In this document: piece after piece, positions 40,718 to 50,347 of the stretch
How positions within the stretch are numbered: position 1 is the stretch's first letter
Layout of the letters: the number at the start of each line of letters is the position of its first letter
Assembly (NCBI GenBank): GCA_023382535.1
Contig: JAHDWA010000018.1
Span: 1-64,000 of the forward strand
Source: Anaerolineae bacterium
GTDB taxonomy: Bacteria; Chloroflexota; Anaerolineae; 4572-78; J111
Length of the DNA: 64,000 nucleotides
Direction of reading: 5' to 3'
Made by a program: the position numbers and the translations under genes
The notes under the pieces: model-generated
What the model saw: only the letters and a program-made list of their open reading frames with translations
Databases searched by the model: none
What the model was told of the DNA's origin: nothing

Positions 40718-42154
40718 ATGGCCGAACGCATAAGCAAATTTTCTTTCATTTCAATTTTGTTGGGGATAATCATTGCCACCCTGGCTTATACTGTTGCTCC
40801 CTCGTCGGCTGCGCCGCCGGCGCTCCGTACTCAAAAAGAAGTTTTACCCCCTGCTCTGCCCGCTCCTTTACCAGTAAGGCTTCAAACTGCGCCAACAGCT
40901 ACTCTGCCGCCTCGCAGTTTCCCCACTGTAGTGATTATCAGTCCAAAAAATAATGAAATATTCGAACAGGGCCAGCCGATTACGGTCTCTTCCAGATCCT
41001 TTGATCCTCAGGGGATTGCCAGAGTGGATCTGGTAGCGAACGGCAGAGTAGTCGCTACCCAGTTAAATCCGCAGCCTGAGCCAAACCAGGCCTTGTTGGT
41101 GAGCCAGTTTTGGCTGCCCGATATTCTGGGCAACCAGGTTGTCCAGGTAGTGGCCTATAATACGGCCGGGGCGGCGGGCAAGTCGGAGTTTACGTTTGTG
41201 CAGGTGGTGACCTTCACCCCCACTGTTACGCCAGAACCAACCCTCACTGCTACCCCTGCGCCAACGCCGACTCCAGCTCAGCCTTTGGTAACGGTGACGG
41301 GGGTCAGCGCGCTGCGAGTCCGCCAGGGGCCGAGCACTCAATACGGGCAGGTGGGCTACCTGTTGCAAGGTCAGTCGGCGGTTGTTACCGGGCGGGCTGA
41401 CATTGGCCTGGGTACCTGGTGGCAAATCCGGTTTCCTGGTGCGCCCAACGGCCTGGGTTGGGTTTCGGGTAGCCCCACCTATGCCACCGCTTATAACACG
41501 GAGAATGTCCCTTTCGTTACTCCTCCGCCCTTGCCCACACCGACTCCAACGCCAATGGCCAGCATTGACTTCCGGGTGGATCGCACTGAGGTTCGCCGGG
41601 GCGAGTGTGTCACTTTCTTCTGGAACGTTTTTGGTGTCCGAGCCGTCTATTTTCAAGGAGAGGGAGTTATTGGCGAAAACCAGAACCGCCGGGAATGTCC
41701 CAGCAATGATAAAACCTATAGTCTGCGGGTGGAGCGGGCGGACGGTACGGTGGACACCCGCTACATCGGGATTGACGTGCGCGGCGACGGGACGGGCTTC
41801 AATACGACGACCATTCACCGTGAGGCAAAGATAGATTTTGATAATAGCGCCCAACAATCGGGTCGAGACAATGAATTTCGCTGGACTTTTCGCGGCGACC
41901 GTCCGGTTTTTGAGAAGGTGGATGACGACGATGACGACATCAGATTGGTGGCGTTGGAGCGGGATGACGTGGATGAATTCGACCGGCTGAGCGAGGACAC
42001 CTGCCGCTGGTATCTTGAGCGCGAGGATAAACGCCGCATCACCATTGAGCCTGACCTGATAGTCTGCTTTAGCACCGACAAGGATAGGACGGGCAAGTTG
42101 CGGTTCACGGGCGGTAACCCGGAAGAGTTGGTAATGCAGTGGCACGTTTGGTAA
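40718..42154 (+). CDS. Exported SH3-domain protein with Ig-like region
   Basis: 478 residues from the ATG at 40718, with GGGGGAG nine bases upstream. An earlier TTG at 40700 is less likely. The N-terminus is a signal or anchor helix (about 10-30). After a Pro-rich part comes an Ig-like region ('VVIISPKNNEIFEQGQPITVSSRSFDPQGIARVDLVANGRVVAT'), a Thr/Pro linker, and a bacterial SH3 domain (about 195-245; 'LRVRQGPSTQYGQVGYLLQGQSAVVTGR'). A second beta-rich part follows with 'VRRGECVTFFWNVFGVRAVYFQGEGV', and the last 110 residues are strongly acidic. It probably binds wall or other surface polymer. The downstream META/LysM gene is 22 bp away, so they likely share a transcript. Confidence 0.78.
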   Translation: MAERISKFSFISILLGIIIATLAYTVAPSSAAPPALRTQKEVLPPALPAPLPVRLQTAPTATLPPRSFPTVVIISPKNNEIFEQGQPITVSSRSFDPQGIARVDLVANGRVVATQLNPQPEPNQALLVSQFWLPDILGNQVVQVVAYNTAGAAGKSEFTFVQVVTFTPTVTPEPTLTATPAPTPTPAQPLVTVTGVSALRVRQGPSTQYGQVGYLLQGQSAVVTGRADIGLGTWWQIRFPGAPNGLGWVSGSPTYATAYNTENVPFVTPPPLPTPTPTPMASIDFRVDRTEVRRGECVTFFWNVFGVRAVYFQGEGVIGENQNRRECPSNDKTYSLRVERADGTVDTRYIGIDVRGDGTGFNTTTIHREAKIDFDNSAQQSGRDNEFRWTFRGDRPVFEKVDDDDDDIRLVALERDDVDEFDRLSEDTCRWYLEREDKRRITIEPDLIVCFSTDKDRTGKLRFTGGNPEELVMQWHVW

Positions 42155-42176
42155 CTGATTTCAGGAGATCTCCCTA

Positions 42177-43838
42177 ATGCCAAAAAAATTGATTTGGGTT
42201 TTTGTTCTACTGTTGGCTCTGTCTGTCAGTGCCTTCCAAATTGATAATAACCTGATAGGTAGGTGGCGCTGGCAGCAAACCCAGGAGAGCAGCGGCGACG
42301 TCACTACCCCGCTCGACCCGGCCCGGTACACCATCGAATTTATGGCTAACGGCCGCGTCGCGGTCCAGGCGGATTGTAATGGAGGCTCAGGGATTTACAC
42401 AACAGGTGCAAACACGTTGGACATCGGCGAGCTGGTCACAACCAAAGCGGCCTGTCCGGCCGGCTCGTCAGACACGGAGTTCCTGCGCCAATTGGACGAA
42501 GTGATTTCCTACCTGTTCAAAGACGGCAACTTGTACCTTGAACTGCCTGTTGATTCCGGCTCGATGGAATTTGTCCGGGCCGACCAACCCGGCCCCGCTG
42601 CTCCAACGGCCAGCGGTCAAGCCTACACGGTCCAGGCCGACGATTGGCTCAGTAAAATCGCCGAGAAAACTTACGGCGACCCGCTGGCCTATGCCGCGAT
42701 TGTGGCAGCAACCAACGAGCTGGCCGCCCAGGTGAGTACCTTCAAACCCATTACCGATCCCAACATCGTCGAAGTCGGCCAGCAGCTCTGGCTGCCGGAT
42801 TCCAAATTTGTCGGTACCTACCAGGCAAGTCTGCCCGCTGCCTCCAGTCCGGGCCGGCAGATGAGCCTCACCCTGCGGCTGGATGGCACCGCCGAACTCA
42901 GCACCGACTACCTTAACGGCGAAGCGCCGGTGGTCGAAACCGGCACGTGGCAGGATAATAACGATGGCACGGCTACCGTCAGTCTGACTGGCCAGGCCGG
43001 CGGCGTGGTCTACGAAGCGCCGGTAGTCATCACCTTCCAGCTTAGGGGCAACACCCTGACCGCCGTGGCGTACGACCAGACCCTTTATGGTTCTGAGGGA
43101 TTAACGCTGGAACGGCAGGGCCTTGCTCCCGCTGCCGGTCAAGGCGAGGACGTGGTCGGTATTTACAAAGCGCTGCTGCCCGCTGCCTCCAGCCCCGGTA
43201 TTGACAGCACCCTTTATCTGAATATTGACAATACGGTGCGGCTGGTTGAGGATTACCTCAATGGTGTGCCGCCTATTGTGGAGATAGGCAATTGGCAATC
43301 AGCAGGCGACCAGGTGATGGTAACAGTGAGTGGGCAAGAAGGCGAAGTCGTCTATGATACGCCCAATGTTATCACCTTTGATCTGACCGGCAATGGGCTG
43401 GCGACGACCCCCGATGAAGATCTCTATGGCTCGGCCGGACGCCGCTACCTGCGCTTCGATGCCCTGGCGAACGGCGAACAGGCTGTACCTTATGATGCCA
43501 CTGCCGCCGCCGGAATGATGACCGGCTCCGGCCCGGCCGGGATTTATAAAGGCTTCTCTCCCGCCGCTTCCTGCTGCGGGCTGGATTGGACACTGTTTCT
43601 GAACCCCGATAACAGCGCCCGCCTCAAGAGCGATTACCTCAACGGCGAAGCGCCCATCCTCGAAGATGGGACCTGGCAGGTCGCCGACAATACCTTGACC
43701 GTGACCCTGACGGGTGCAGAAAAGCCGATGACCTTCCAGGTCGCCGACGGGACCCTGGTTTCCAATGAGTTCTCTATTTTTGGCGAGATGCCGCTGCGCT
43801 TATACCGGTTTGACGTAGCGGCGCAAAGTTCTCCTTAA
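42177..43838 (+). CDS. Exported META-LysM protein with three C-terminal repeats
   Basis: 553 residues with a signal peptide (about 1-20). The META (HslJ-like) domain (about 25-135) has 'YTIEFMANGRVAVQADCNGGSGIY' and 'LVTTKAACP'. A LysM-like module (about 145-205) starts 'QAYTVQADDWLSKIAEKTYGDP' and ends 'VEVGQQLWLP', and would bind peptidoglycan or chitin-like glycans. Three copies of a 95-residue domain follow, each starting 'GxYxxxxPAAS' with a conserved 'DYLNGxxPxxExGxW' and a final 'LYGSxG...LxR'. Such repeats resemble lipoprotein NlpE/META-type barrels. It is the last gene of a two-gene unit and is probably an envelope stress or copper/peroxide tolerance protein (inference). Confidence 0.82.
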   Translation: MPKKLIWVFVLLLALSVSAFQIDNNLIGRWRWQQTQESSGDVTTPLDPARYTIEFMANGRVAVQADCNGGSGIYTTGANTLDIGELVTTKAACPAGSSDTEFLRQLDEVISYLFKDGNLYLELPVDSGSMEFVRADQPGPAAPTASGQAYTVQADDWLSKIAEKTYGDPLAYAAIVAATNELAAQVSTFKPITDPNIVEVGQQLWLPDSKFVGTYQASLPAASSPGRQMSLTLRLDGTAELSTDYLNGEAPVVETGTWQDNNDGTATVSLTGQAGGVVYEAPVVITFQLRGNTLTAVAYDQTLYGSEGLTLERQGLAPAAGQGEDVVGIYKALLPAASSPGIDSTLYLNIDNTVRLVEDYLNGVPPIVEIGNWQSAGDQVMVTVSGQEGEVVYDTPNVITFDLTGNGLATTPDEDLYGSAGRRYLRFDALANGEQAVPYDATAAAGMMTGSGPAGIYKGFSPAASCCGLDWTLFLNPDNSARLKSDYLNGEAPILEDGTWQVADNTLTVTLTGAEKPMTFQVADGTLVSNEFSIFGEMPLRLYRFDVAAQSSP

Positions 43839-43914
43839 GCTGGCTGGGCTAACAGAACGAGAATGATTTTCTAGATACTGGAGTGCATCTCTCAATCCTA
43901 GGAAATAGTCCATC

Positions 43915-43977
43915 TAACACCCCTCTAACAAAATTCTAGCACAATTCTAATACCGCTCCCGTACAATACAGGTGTTA
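43915..43977. promoter_or_regulatory. Phased 11 bp repeats inside an inverted repeat upstream of clpB
   Basis: TAACACC (43915-43921) and GGTGTTA (43971-43977) enclose three successive 11-base units (43919-43929, 43930-43940, 43941-43951), each containing TCTA at the same place. The 11-base spacing is about one helical turn, so a protein could bind one face of the DNA. No CIRCE or HAIR-type operator is seen. Confidence 0.4.
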
Positions 43978-44010
43978 AATTACGTCAAAGGGTTAAGAAT
44001 AATTTATAAA

Positions 44011-44078
44011 TCGTAAGACGTAATGCTCTTTAGCAAAGGTTTAGTTACAATTTGCGGCATTATATTTTACGTTTCACA
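44011..44078. repeat. Heptamer-type inverted repeat in the clpB leader region
   Basis: CGTAAGA-CGTAATG (44012-44025) and the opposing arm GCATTA...TTACG (44057-44071) are partial reverse complements. The arm continues as TTTTACG-TTTCACA (44065-44078), the unit also found at 15391-15411 and 54086-54120. Confidence 0.5.
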
Positions 44079-44117
44079 CCTTAATCTCCCTGACTTTTAC
44101 ACGAGAGGTATGGACTT

Positions 44118-46718
44118 ATGAATCTGAATAAATTTACTGAAAAAGCCCAGGAAGCTGTGTTGAGCGCGCAGCGTCTGGCCGAAGAATACAGCCACAGTGA
44201 AATCCGGCCCAGCCATTTGCTGCTGGCCCTGCTCCAGCAGGAAGGCGGTGTCGTGCCCCAGATTGTCCGCAATCTGGGAGCCAGTCCAGACACCCTGGCC
44301 CAGCTTGTCCAAACCGAGCTGCAAAACGAAGCCAAAGTTTACGGGGGGTCACAGCCGGGGCTGTCCCGCGCGTTAACCAACCTGGTCCGGGACGCCGAAA
44401 AAACGGCCGAGCGCATGAAGGACGAGTATGTGTCCACCGAACATTTACTCCTGGCCCTGGCCGACTCGGGTGGCAACGCGGCGCAGCTCCTGCAGCGTTT
44501 TGGCTTGACCCGCGATGCCGTGCTGCAAGCCTTGACCCGGATTCGCGGCAACCAGCGCGTCACCAGCCAGAACCCGGAAAGCACCTATGAGGCCCTGCTG
44601 AAATATGGCCGCGACCTGACCGACCTGGCCCGCAAGGGCAAGCTTGACCCGGTCATTGGCCGCGACGACGAAATCCGCCGGGTGGTCCAGGTTTTGAGCC
44701 GGCGCACCAAGAACAACCCGGTCCTCATCGGCGATCCCGGCGTGGGTAAAACGGCTATCGTCGAAGGGCTGGCCCAGCGCATCATTCGCGGCGACGTGCC
44801 GGAAGGGCTGAAGGATAAGCAGATTGTCGCCCTGGATATGGGCGCGCTCATCGCCGGGGCCAAATATCGCGGTGAGTTTGAGGAGCGGCTGAAGGCAGTT
44901 TTGCAGGAAGTGACCGGCAGCGAAGGCCGGGTCATCCTCTTTATTGACGAGCTGCACACCGTCGTCGGTGCGGGCGCGGCGGAAGGTGCGATGGATGCCG
45001 GCAACATGCTCAAACCGATGCTGGCTCGCGGCGAACTGCACACCATCGGCGCGACCACCCTGGACGAGTACCGCAAGTACATCGAGAAGGACGCCGCCTT
45101 GGAGCGGCGCTTCCAGCCGGTGCTGGTAGACGAGCCGTCGGTGGAGGATACCATCAGTATTTTGCGGGGTCTCAAAGAGCGCTACGAAGTGCATCACGGC
45201 GTGCGCATCCAGGACAGCGCGGTCATTGCCGCCGCCGTCCTGAGCCATCGCTACATCAGCGACCGCTTTTTGCCCGACAAGGCCATTGACCTGATTGACG
45301 AGGCTGCCGCCCGCCTGCGCACCGAGATTGACAGCAAGCCAACCGAACTGGATGCCATTGACCGGCAGATTATGACCCTGGAAATCGAGCGCGAGGCCCT
45401 GAAAAAGGAAAAGGACAAGGCCAGCAAGGAACGCCTGCAAAAACTGGAAGCAGAATTAAGTGACCTGCAGGAGCAGGGCGCGGCGCTGAGCGCTCAATGG
45501 GAGAACGAGAAACGGCTGATTAACGACCTGCGCGAGACCAAGGAGCAAATCGAGCAAACCCGTCTCCAGATGGAGCAGGCCGAGCGTCGCTCCGACTACG
45601 AAGCCGCCGCCCGCCTGCGCTACGGTCAACTGCGCGAATTGGAAACCAAACTGGCCGACCTGGAGAGCAAGCTGACCGAACTGCAAACCAAGGGGTCGCT
45701 GCTGCAAGAGGAAGTGGACGCCGAAAACATCGCCGAAATTGTGGCCCGCTGGACCGGCATCCCGGTCAGCAAGCTGCTGGAAGGCGAGGTCGAAAAGTTG
45801 ATCAAGATGGAAGAGCGGCTGCACCAGCGGGTGGTTGGCCAGGATGAGGCGCTTAAAGTGGTGGCTAATGCCGTCCGCCGCAGCCGGGCCGGCCTGCAAG
45901 ACCCGAACCGGCCCATCGGCAGCTTTATCTTCCTGGGGCCGACCGGCGTCGGTAAAACCGAGCTGGCCCGCGCCCTGGCCGAGTTCCTGTTCGACGACGA
46001 GGGCGCCATGATCCGCATTGACATGAGCGAGTACCAGGAGCGCCACACCGTCAGCCGTTTGATCGGCGCGCCGCCCGGCTATGTCGGTTACGACGAGGGC
46101 GGCCAACTGACCGAGGCGGTTCGCCGCAAGCCCTACAGCGTGGTCCTCTTCGACGAAATCGAGAAGGCTCACCCGGAGGTATTCAATACCCTGCTGCAAC
46201 TGCTCGACGACGGCCGCCTGACCGACGGGCATGGCCGCACGGTCAACTTCAAAAATACGGTGGTCATTATGACCAGCAATATCGGCAGCCATTACATTAT
46301 GGAGCTTGGCCCCGAAGCAGCCGAGCCAAAGGTGATGGAGGCCCTGCGCCAGCACTTCCGGCCCGAATTTCTGAACCGGATTGACGACATCATCATGTTC
46401 CACGGCTTGTCGCGCAGCGATCTGGCCCGGATTGTGGACATCCAACTGGCCCACCTGCGCCGCCTGCTAGCCGAGCGCAAGCTTACGCTGGAGCTGACCG
46501 AAGCCGCCAAGCTGCACCTGGCCGAGATCGGCTACGATCCGACCTTCGGGGCGCGGCCGCTCAAGCGCGTCATCCAGCGCGAGCTGCAAGACCCGCTGGC
46601 CCTGCGCTTGCTGCAAGGCGACTTCAAGGAAGGCGATACCATCCGCGTGGACTTCAAGGAAGGTTCGCTGATGTTTGAACGTGCCAGGCAGGTGGTAGGG
46701 GAGCCGGTAGCGGCGTAA
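44118..46718 (+). CDS. clpB: ATP-dependent chaperone ClpB
   Basis: 866 residues, normal for ClpB. The Clp N-domain (1-145) has two repeats ('[18 protein letters not shown]', '[20 protein letters not shown]'). The first AAA module has [13 protein letters not shown] and '[15 protein letters not shown]'. A long coiled-coil middle domain (about 405-530) separates it from the second AAA module with [19 protein letters not shown] and '[16 protein letters not shown]'. The middle domain marks it as the disaggregase type rather than ClpC or ClpA. It works with DnaK to dissolve protein aggregates (family knowledge). An AGAGG precedes the ATG. Codon use is strongly GC-biased compared with neighbours. 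An intrinsic terminator follows. Confidence 0.97.
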   Translation: MNLNKFTEKAQEAVLSAQRLAEEYSHSEIRPSHLLLALLQQEGGVVPQIVRNLGASPDTLAQLVQTELQNEAKVYGGSQPGLSRALTNLVRDAEKTAERMKDEYVSTEHLLLALADSGGNAAQLLQRFGLTRDAVLQALTRIRGNQRVTSQNPESTYEALLKYGRDLTDLARKGKLDPVIGRDDEIRRVVQVLSRRTKNNPVLIGDPGVGKTAIVEGLAQRIIRGDVPEGLKDKQIVALDMGALIAGAKYRGEFEERLKAVLQEVTGSEGRVILFIDELHTVVGAGAAEGAMDAGNMLKPMLARGELHTIGATTLDEYRKYIEKDAALERRFQPVLVDEPSVEDTISILRGLKERYEVHHGVRIQDSAVIAAAVLSHRYISDRFLPDKAIDLIDEAAARLRTEIDSKPTELDAIDRQIMTLEIEREALKKEKDKASKERLQKLEAELSDLQEQGAALSAQWENEKRLINDLRETKEQIEQTRLQMEQAERRSDYEAAARLRYGQLRELETKLADLESKLTELQTKGSLLQEEVDAENIAEIVARWTGIPVSKLLEGEVEKLIKMEERLHQRVVGQDEALKVVANAVRRSRAGLQDPNRPIGSFIFLGPTGVGKTELARALAEFLFDDEGAMIRIDMSEYQERHTVSRLIGAPPGYVGYDEGGQLTEAVRRKPYSVVLFDEIEKAHPEVFNTLLQLLDDGRLTDGHGRTVNFKNTVVIMTSNIGSHYIMELGPEAAEPKVMEALRQHFRPEFLNRIDDIIMFHGLSRSDLARIVDIQLAHLRRLLAERKLTLELTEAAKLHLAEIGYDPTFGARPLKRVIQRELQDPLALRLLQGDFKEGDTIRVDFKEGSLMFERARQVVGEPVAA

Positions 46719-47971
46719 GTGAGTAATTGATCGAATGAACTAATAGGCGAATGGTGAAGAAGATTTATCATTCGCCTATCTCTTTTTTGAATAAAAGGAA
46801 GGAATAGTTCATTTACATGGATTTTGGCGATAAAAATGTCGCGTCCCCCTGAATGGGGATTTATCGGTGAAGTTCCCCATGTATCAAAGCTCATTCCCCC
46901 TATATAAACATCTCCAAATTCATCTACAGCAATTGCATTACCTATATCCTCGTCAGTTGTACTGGCTCCCATAAAGCTATTCCATTGCAGCCGGCCATTA
47001 CTGCTTAATTTGGCTGCAAAAGCATCGGCAATTCCCCCCGCATAAGGATTGAGCGGATGCCCCCAGGTAGCAGGACTCATCCCTGCAATATAGATATTTC
47101 CTTTAACATCTAAAGCAATCGCCCAAGCCTCATCCCAATTCGAAGAGCCTAAGAAAGTATGCCACTGTCGAACACCCTCGTGGTTCAATTTAGCCACAAA
47201 GGCATCAGGAGCGCCCGCATAGGGATTAATTGGCAGACCCCACCCGATTTGACTCCAGCCCGTTAAGTAGAGGTTCCCTGTAGCATCCACGCCGATGCCC
47301 CGACCATAATCCTCTCCGTATGATCCTAAAAAGGTATGCCATTGCAAAACGCCATTGTTATTCAGTTTGGCTACAAAAACATCGAAATCTCCCATATGAG
47401 GATAGACTGGCGAAGAACCCCAGCTAAATTCACTTTCTCCTATCACGTAAATATTACCTGATTTATCTAAAATGATACCCTGTCCGTAATCCTCCCCATA
47501 TGATCCCAAAAAGGTATGCCACTGCAAAACGCCATTGTTGTTTAATTTGGCAATATAAGCTTCTCGTCCTCCTGTATAAGGATTAATGGGCGAAGTCCCC
47601 CAGATATAAACGCTGCTTCCCACTATGTAAATATTACCCGCCTCATCTAAAGTAATAGATTCTGAACCGGTCGCACCCCCTAAAAAAGTATTCCATTCGA
47701 GAGCGCCGTTACCATTCAATTTGGCGATGAAGGTATCATCACCTCCTGAATGGGGATTAAGGGGCGCAGGCCCCCATGTAACATTACTGTTGCCTATTAC
47801 ATAAATATTTCCCTCTTTATCTGCCGTAATATCTGACAGAAAATCGTAGCTTGACGATCCCAAAAAGGTATGCCACGTTGAAAGTGCATTAGCGGAAGCA
47901 GACGTTACTACTATTGCAACTAACAAAAAAGCAATTCCAACTACAAAGTTAACCAACAGATACTTGTTCAA
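46532..47971 (-). CDS. SBBP-type beta-propeller repeat surface protein, with probable 3' frameshift
   Basis: 479 residues from a TTG at 47971 with GAGGAG five bases upstream. The signal peptide (1-29) is followed by about six repeats of 60 residues of the form 'WHTFLGSxxxD...GIxxDxxGNIYVxGxSxxxWGxPxNPxxGxxDxFVAKLNxxG'. After the last repeat comes LFLPFIQK, a C-terminal tail common in Chloroflexota exported proteins. Instead of stopping, the frame runs through the clpB terminator and 187 bases antisense into clpB, adding about 70 residues of no recognisable kind. One more A in the A6 run (46783-46788) would end the protein at [10 protein letters not shown]. The true end is therefore near 46780. 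The gene is more AT-rich than its neighbours. Confidence 0.8.
   Translation of the reverse strand: MNKYLLVNFVVGIAFLLVAIVVTSASANALSTWHTFLGSSSYDFLSDITADKEGNIYVIGNSNVTWGPAPLNPHSGGDDTFIAKLNGNGALEWNTFLGGATGSESITLDEAGNIYIVGSSVYIWGTSPINPYTGGREAYIAKLNNNGVLQWHTFLGSYGEDYGQGIILDKSGNIYVIGESEFSWGSSPVYPHMGDFDVFVAKLNNNGVLQWHTFLGSYGEDYGRGIGVDATGNLYLTGWSQIGWGLPINPYAGAPDAFVAKLNHEGVRQWHTFLGSSNWDEAWAIALDVKGNIYIAGMSPATWGHPLNPYAGGIADAFAAKLSSNGRLQWNSFMGASTTDEDIGNAIAVDEFGDVYIGGMSFDTWGTSPINPHSGGRDIFIAKIHVNELFLPFIQKRDRRMINLLHHSPISSFDQLLTYAATGSPTTCLARSNISEPSLKSTRMVSPSLKSPCSKRRASGSCSSRWMTRLSGRAPKVGS
46743..46788 (+). terminator. Intrinsic terminator after clpB
   Basis: ATAGGCGAATG (46743-46753) and CATTCGCCTAT (46769-46779) form a perfect 11 bp stem with a 15-base loop, followed by CTCTTTTTT. 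The opposite strand could also terminate the SBBP-type gene. The written frame of that gene runs across it. Confidence 0.8.
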
Positions 47972-48302
47972 TTGATCTCCTCATAAGGCAGATAACTTAA
48001 CTTTAGGGGAAGCATGTTTATTATATTGTGGATACGAATAAATGTGAAAAATTTCACTAGAAATAGTTTTGTCTCTAAATTAAAACGAGAATCCCCAAAA
48101 GTTTCTTGTTGCTTTTGTTTCCTAATTACCTCTAAATAGCCTATCATAGCTACGGAAAGATAACCCGTTTCTCCCCTCAATTTCGCCCACGTGAGTATGG
48201 GCGAGAGTAGCGGAAACCACTACAATAGAGAGTGAGATAAGGCGCGGTCCAACAAAAGAACCTGCGCTGAGTCAAACAATTATTTGCCAAAGGAGATAAA
48301 CG

Positions 48303-48908
48303 ATGCGAACAATTGTAGGTTTATTCAGAAATGCAAGCGATGCCGATCTGGCAGTTGATGCGCTGTACGATGCCGGCTTTACCAATGCCGATCTCAGCGT
48401 GCTGGCCCGGGATGAAGTGGTCGGTGATTATGGCACAGGCACGTACCGTTCCACCGAGGATGTTGACGCCGCCGAAGGCGCGGGTGTTGGCGCGGCGGGC
48501 GGTGCCGTCGTGGGCGGTATCACCGGCTTGTTAATGGGCCTGGGAGCCATTGCTATTCCGGGGATTGGCCCGGCTATTGCCGCCGGGACCCTGGCGACGG
48601 CTCTGGGTTCAGCCGCCGCCGGGACAGCGGTTGGCGCGGTGGCCGGCGCTGTAACCGGGGGTATCGTTGCCGCTTTAGTGGATATGGGTGTGCCAGAGGA
48701 AGACGCGCACTTCTATGCCGAAGGCGTCAAGCGCGGCGGCGTGCTCGTCACGGTCCAAACCGCTGACTCCCAAGCTTCTACCGTCGAAAGCATTATGAAC
48801 CGCTTTAATGCAGTCGAGGTAGACCGGCACCGGGAAACCTGGCGTTCCAGCGGCTGGAGGCGCTTTGACGACACGGATTACCCCTCGACCACATATCCGC
48901 GTCTGTAG
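48303..48908 (+). CDS. General-stress-protein-like glycine-rich protein
   Basis: 201 residues with AAGGAG eight bases upstream of the ATG. The N-terminal 'TIVGLFRNASDADLAVDALYDAGFTNADLSVLARDE' and a later 'DMGVPEEDAHFYAEGVKRGGVLVTVQTADSQAS' match the general-stress-protein (YflT/17M-like) family. The centre is a long Gly/Ala hydrophobic stretch (about 60-125) that could span the membrane twice or pack as glycine-zipper helices. Function in the family is not settled, but members are often stress-induced. A terminator at 48939-48961 closes the unit. The 331 bp gap before it holds only a 7 bp hairpin at 48183-48204. Confidence 0.8.
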   Translation: MRTIVGLFRNASDADLAVDALYDAGFTNADLSVLARDEVVGDYGTGTYRSTEDVDAAEGAGVGAAGGAVVGGITGLLMGLGAIAIPGIGPAIAAGTLATALGSAAAGTAVGAVAGAVTGGIVAALVDMGVPEEDAHFYAEGVKRGGVLVTVQTADSQASTVESIMNRFNAVEVDRHRETWRSSGWRRFDDTDYPSTTYPRL

Positions 48909-48938
48909 GGGTATGGCTTAATTAAGGTGAATCTCTTG

Positions 48939-48961
48939 AAAGGCGCACTCAGTGCGCCTTT
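48939..48961 (+). terminator. Hairpin terminator after the stress-protein gene
   Basis: AAAGGCGCAC (48939-48948) and GTGCGCCTTT (48952-48961) form a perfect 10 bp stem with a three-base loop. The T-run following is short (CTCGTTC), so termination may be partial. Confidence 0.6.
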
Positions 48962-48989
48962 CTCGTTCATTTAGTAGAATGAGGAAACA

Positions 48990-49586
48990 GTGGCGCAACT
49001 ACAAAATGTAATGATAACAAATCTAGTGGAACCTGCCCGGCACATGGGGGTCGAGGCCGGCCAACAGGCCCGTAAAGTGCTTGCTGGTCAGGGGTTAAAG
49101 CGACCACAAGACTTTCTGAGCCTGGGGACAGCTTTGCTGCTCCCGCTTTTAGCCGGCGGGCTGGGAGCGGTGGCGACGAATTCTTCGGTTTCTACATGGT
49201 ACCGGACTCTCAGGAAGCCGCCTTGGAACCCGCCGGCCTGGGTCTTTGGCCCGGTCTGGACTGTGCTCTACCTGATGATGGGGCTGGCCTCCTGGCTGGT
49301 CTGGCAAAAACGGCCTGCCCACGAGAAAAAGGTCAGTGAGGCTCTTAAGTGGTATGGCTTGCAGTTTACCTTAAACTCGCTCTGGTCGCCTATCTTTTTC
49401 GGTATGCGCCGGGTTGGTGTGGCTATGATTGATATCGTCGCTTTGTGGAGTGCGCTTTTAACCTGCCTTATGAAGTTTGGCCGCGTTCAACCCCTGGCCG
49501 GCTGGCTGCTGGTCCCCTACTTTCTGTGGGTCAGCTTTGCCTCAACCCTTAATGCCGCGATTTGGTGGTTGAATCGTGAACGGTGA
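48990..49586 (+). CDS. tspO: TspO/MBR family tryptophan-rich sensory membrane protein
   Basis: 198 residues from a GTG at 48990 with GAGGA four bases upstream. After an N-terminal extension of about 45 residues come five membrane helices and the family core: 'TWYRTLRKPPWNPPAWVFGPVWTVLYLMMGLASWLVW', then 'GLQFTLNSLWSPIFFG' and a final 'WLLVPYFLWVSFASTLNAAIWWLN'. TspO proteins bind porphyrins and cholesterol-like ligands and take part in stress or oxygen response (family knowledge). The long N-terminus is unusual. The PRC-barrel gene follows 26 bp later. Confidence 0.93.
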   Translation: MAQLQNVMITNLVEPARHMGVEAGQQARKVLAGQGLKRPQDFLSLGTALLLPLLAGGLGAVATNSSVSTWYRTLRKPPWNPPAWVFGPVWTVLYLMMGLASWLVWQKRPAHEKKVSEALKWYGLQFTLNSLWSPIFFGMRRVGVAMIDIVALWSALLTCLMKFGRVQPLAGWLLVPYFLWVSFASTLNAAIWWLNRER

Positions 49587-49612
49587 TAACTGGAAGGAAG
49601 GAGTGTGGCGTA

Positions 49613-50338
49613 ATGTTACGGAGTCTTAAAGAATTGAAGGGATATACCATTCTAGCCACCGACGGTGAAATTGGTCAGGTGCACGATTTTTACCTGGATG
49701 TCCAGGACTGGGCCATTCGCTATCTGGTCGTTGATACAGGGGCATGGCTGGTGGGCCGGCGCGTCCTTATCTCGCCGACGGCGCTGCACCAGCCGGACTG
49801 GGAACAAAAAAGGCTGCCGGTATCGCTGACCCAGGCCCAGGTTGAGAACAGCCCCAGTATTGACATGGACAAGCCGGTTTCGCGCCAGCAGGAGAGCGAG
49901 CTGCACGCTTATTACAACTGGCCGCCCTATTGGGACTCGGCCACACTACTGCCGCTAGGCGCCGGCGGTCTGGCTCCGGTTGCCCCGCTGCCACCCATCT
50001 CGCCTTCAGGAGCCGAAACCGAGGTGGTTGAGAAGGCCATGCTTGAAGAAGCGTCAGGCGACCCCCATTTGCACAGCGCCAACGAGGTGATCGGCTATGA
50101 AGTCCAGGCGCAAGATGACGATATCGGCCACGTAGACGATTTTGTGATTGATGACGAAAGCCTGTCCTGGCCCATCCAATATATGATTGTGGATACAGGC
50201 AGTTGGCTGCCAGGGAAGAAGGTCCGCCTGACCCCGAACTGGGTCAAAACGATCAGTTGGACCGAAAGAATGGTTGAGATGGACTTGCAGCGAGAAACGA
50301 TTGAAAACAGCCCGGAGTATGAAGGCGAGTTTGAGTAG
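49613..50338 (+). CDS. Protein with two PRC-barrel domains
   Basis: 241 residues from the ATG at 49613, with AAGGAG nine bases upstream. Two PRC barrels are seen: 1-70 ('LKGYTILATDGEIGQVHDFYLDVQDWAIRYLVVDTGAWLVGRRVLISP') and 150-225 ('VIGYEVQAQDDDIGHVDDFVIDDESLSWPIQYMIVDTGSWLPGKKVRLTP'). Proline-rich sequence joins them. PRC barrels occur in photosynthetic reaction-centre H subunits, RimM and stress proteins (family knowledge). The doubled, soluble form is common in environmental bacteria and is probably stress-related. It converges with the kinase gene, whose stop is 10 bp away. Confidence 0.88.
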   Translation: MLRSLKELKGYTILATDGEIGQVHDFYLDVQDWAIRYLVVDTGAWLVGRRVLISPTALHQPDWEQKRLPVSLTQAQVENSPSIDMDKPVSRQQESELHAYYNWPPYWDSATLLPLGAGGLAPVAPLPPISPSGAETEVVEKAMLEEASGDPHLHSANEVIGYEVQAQDDDIGHVDDFVIDDESLSWPIQYMIVDTGSWLPGKKVRLTPNWVKTISWTERMVEMDLQRETIENSPEYEGEFE

Positions 50339-50347
50339 AATCTGCCC

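Noticed and set aside
44445..46454. Long open frames antisense to clpB (331 and 332 residues)
   Set aside because: They are mirror images of GC-biased codons in a highly conserved gene and resemble no known protein.
47968..48180. 70-residue open frame upstream of the SBBP-repeat gene
   Set aside because: AT-rich, no recognisable feature, and no ribosome-binding site. It is probably leader sequence.
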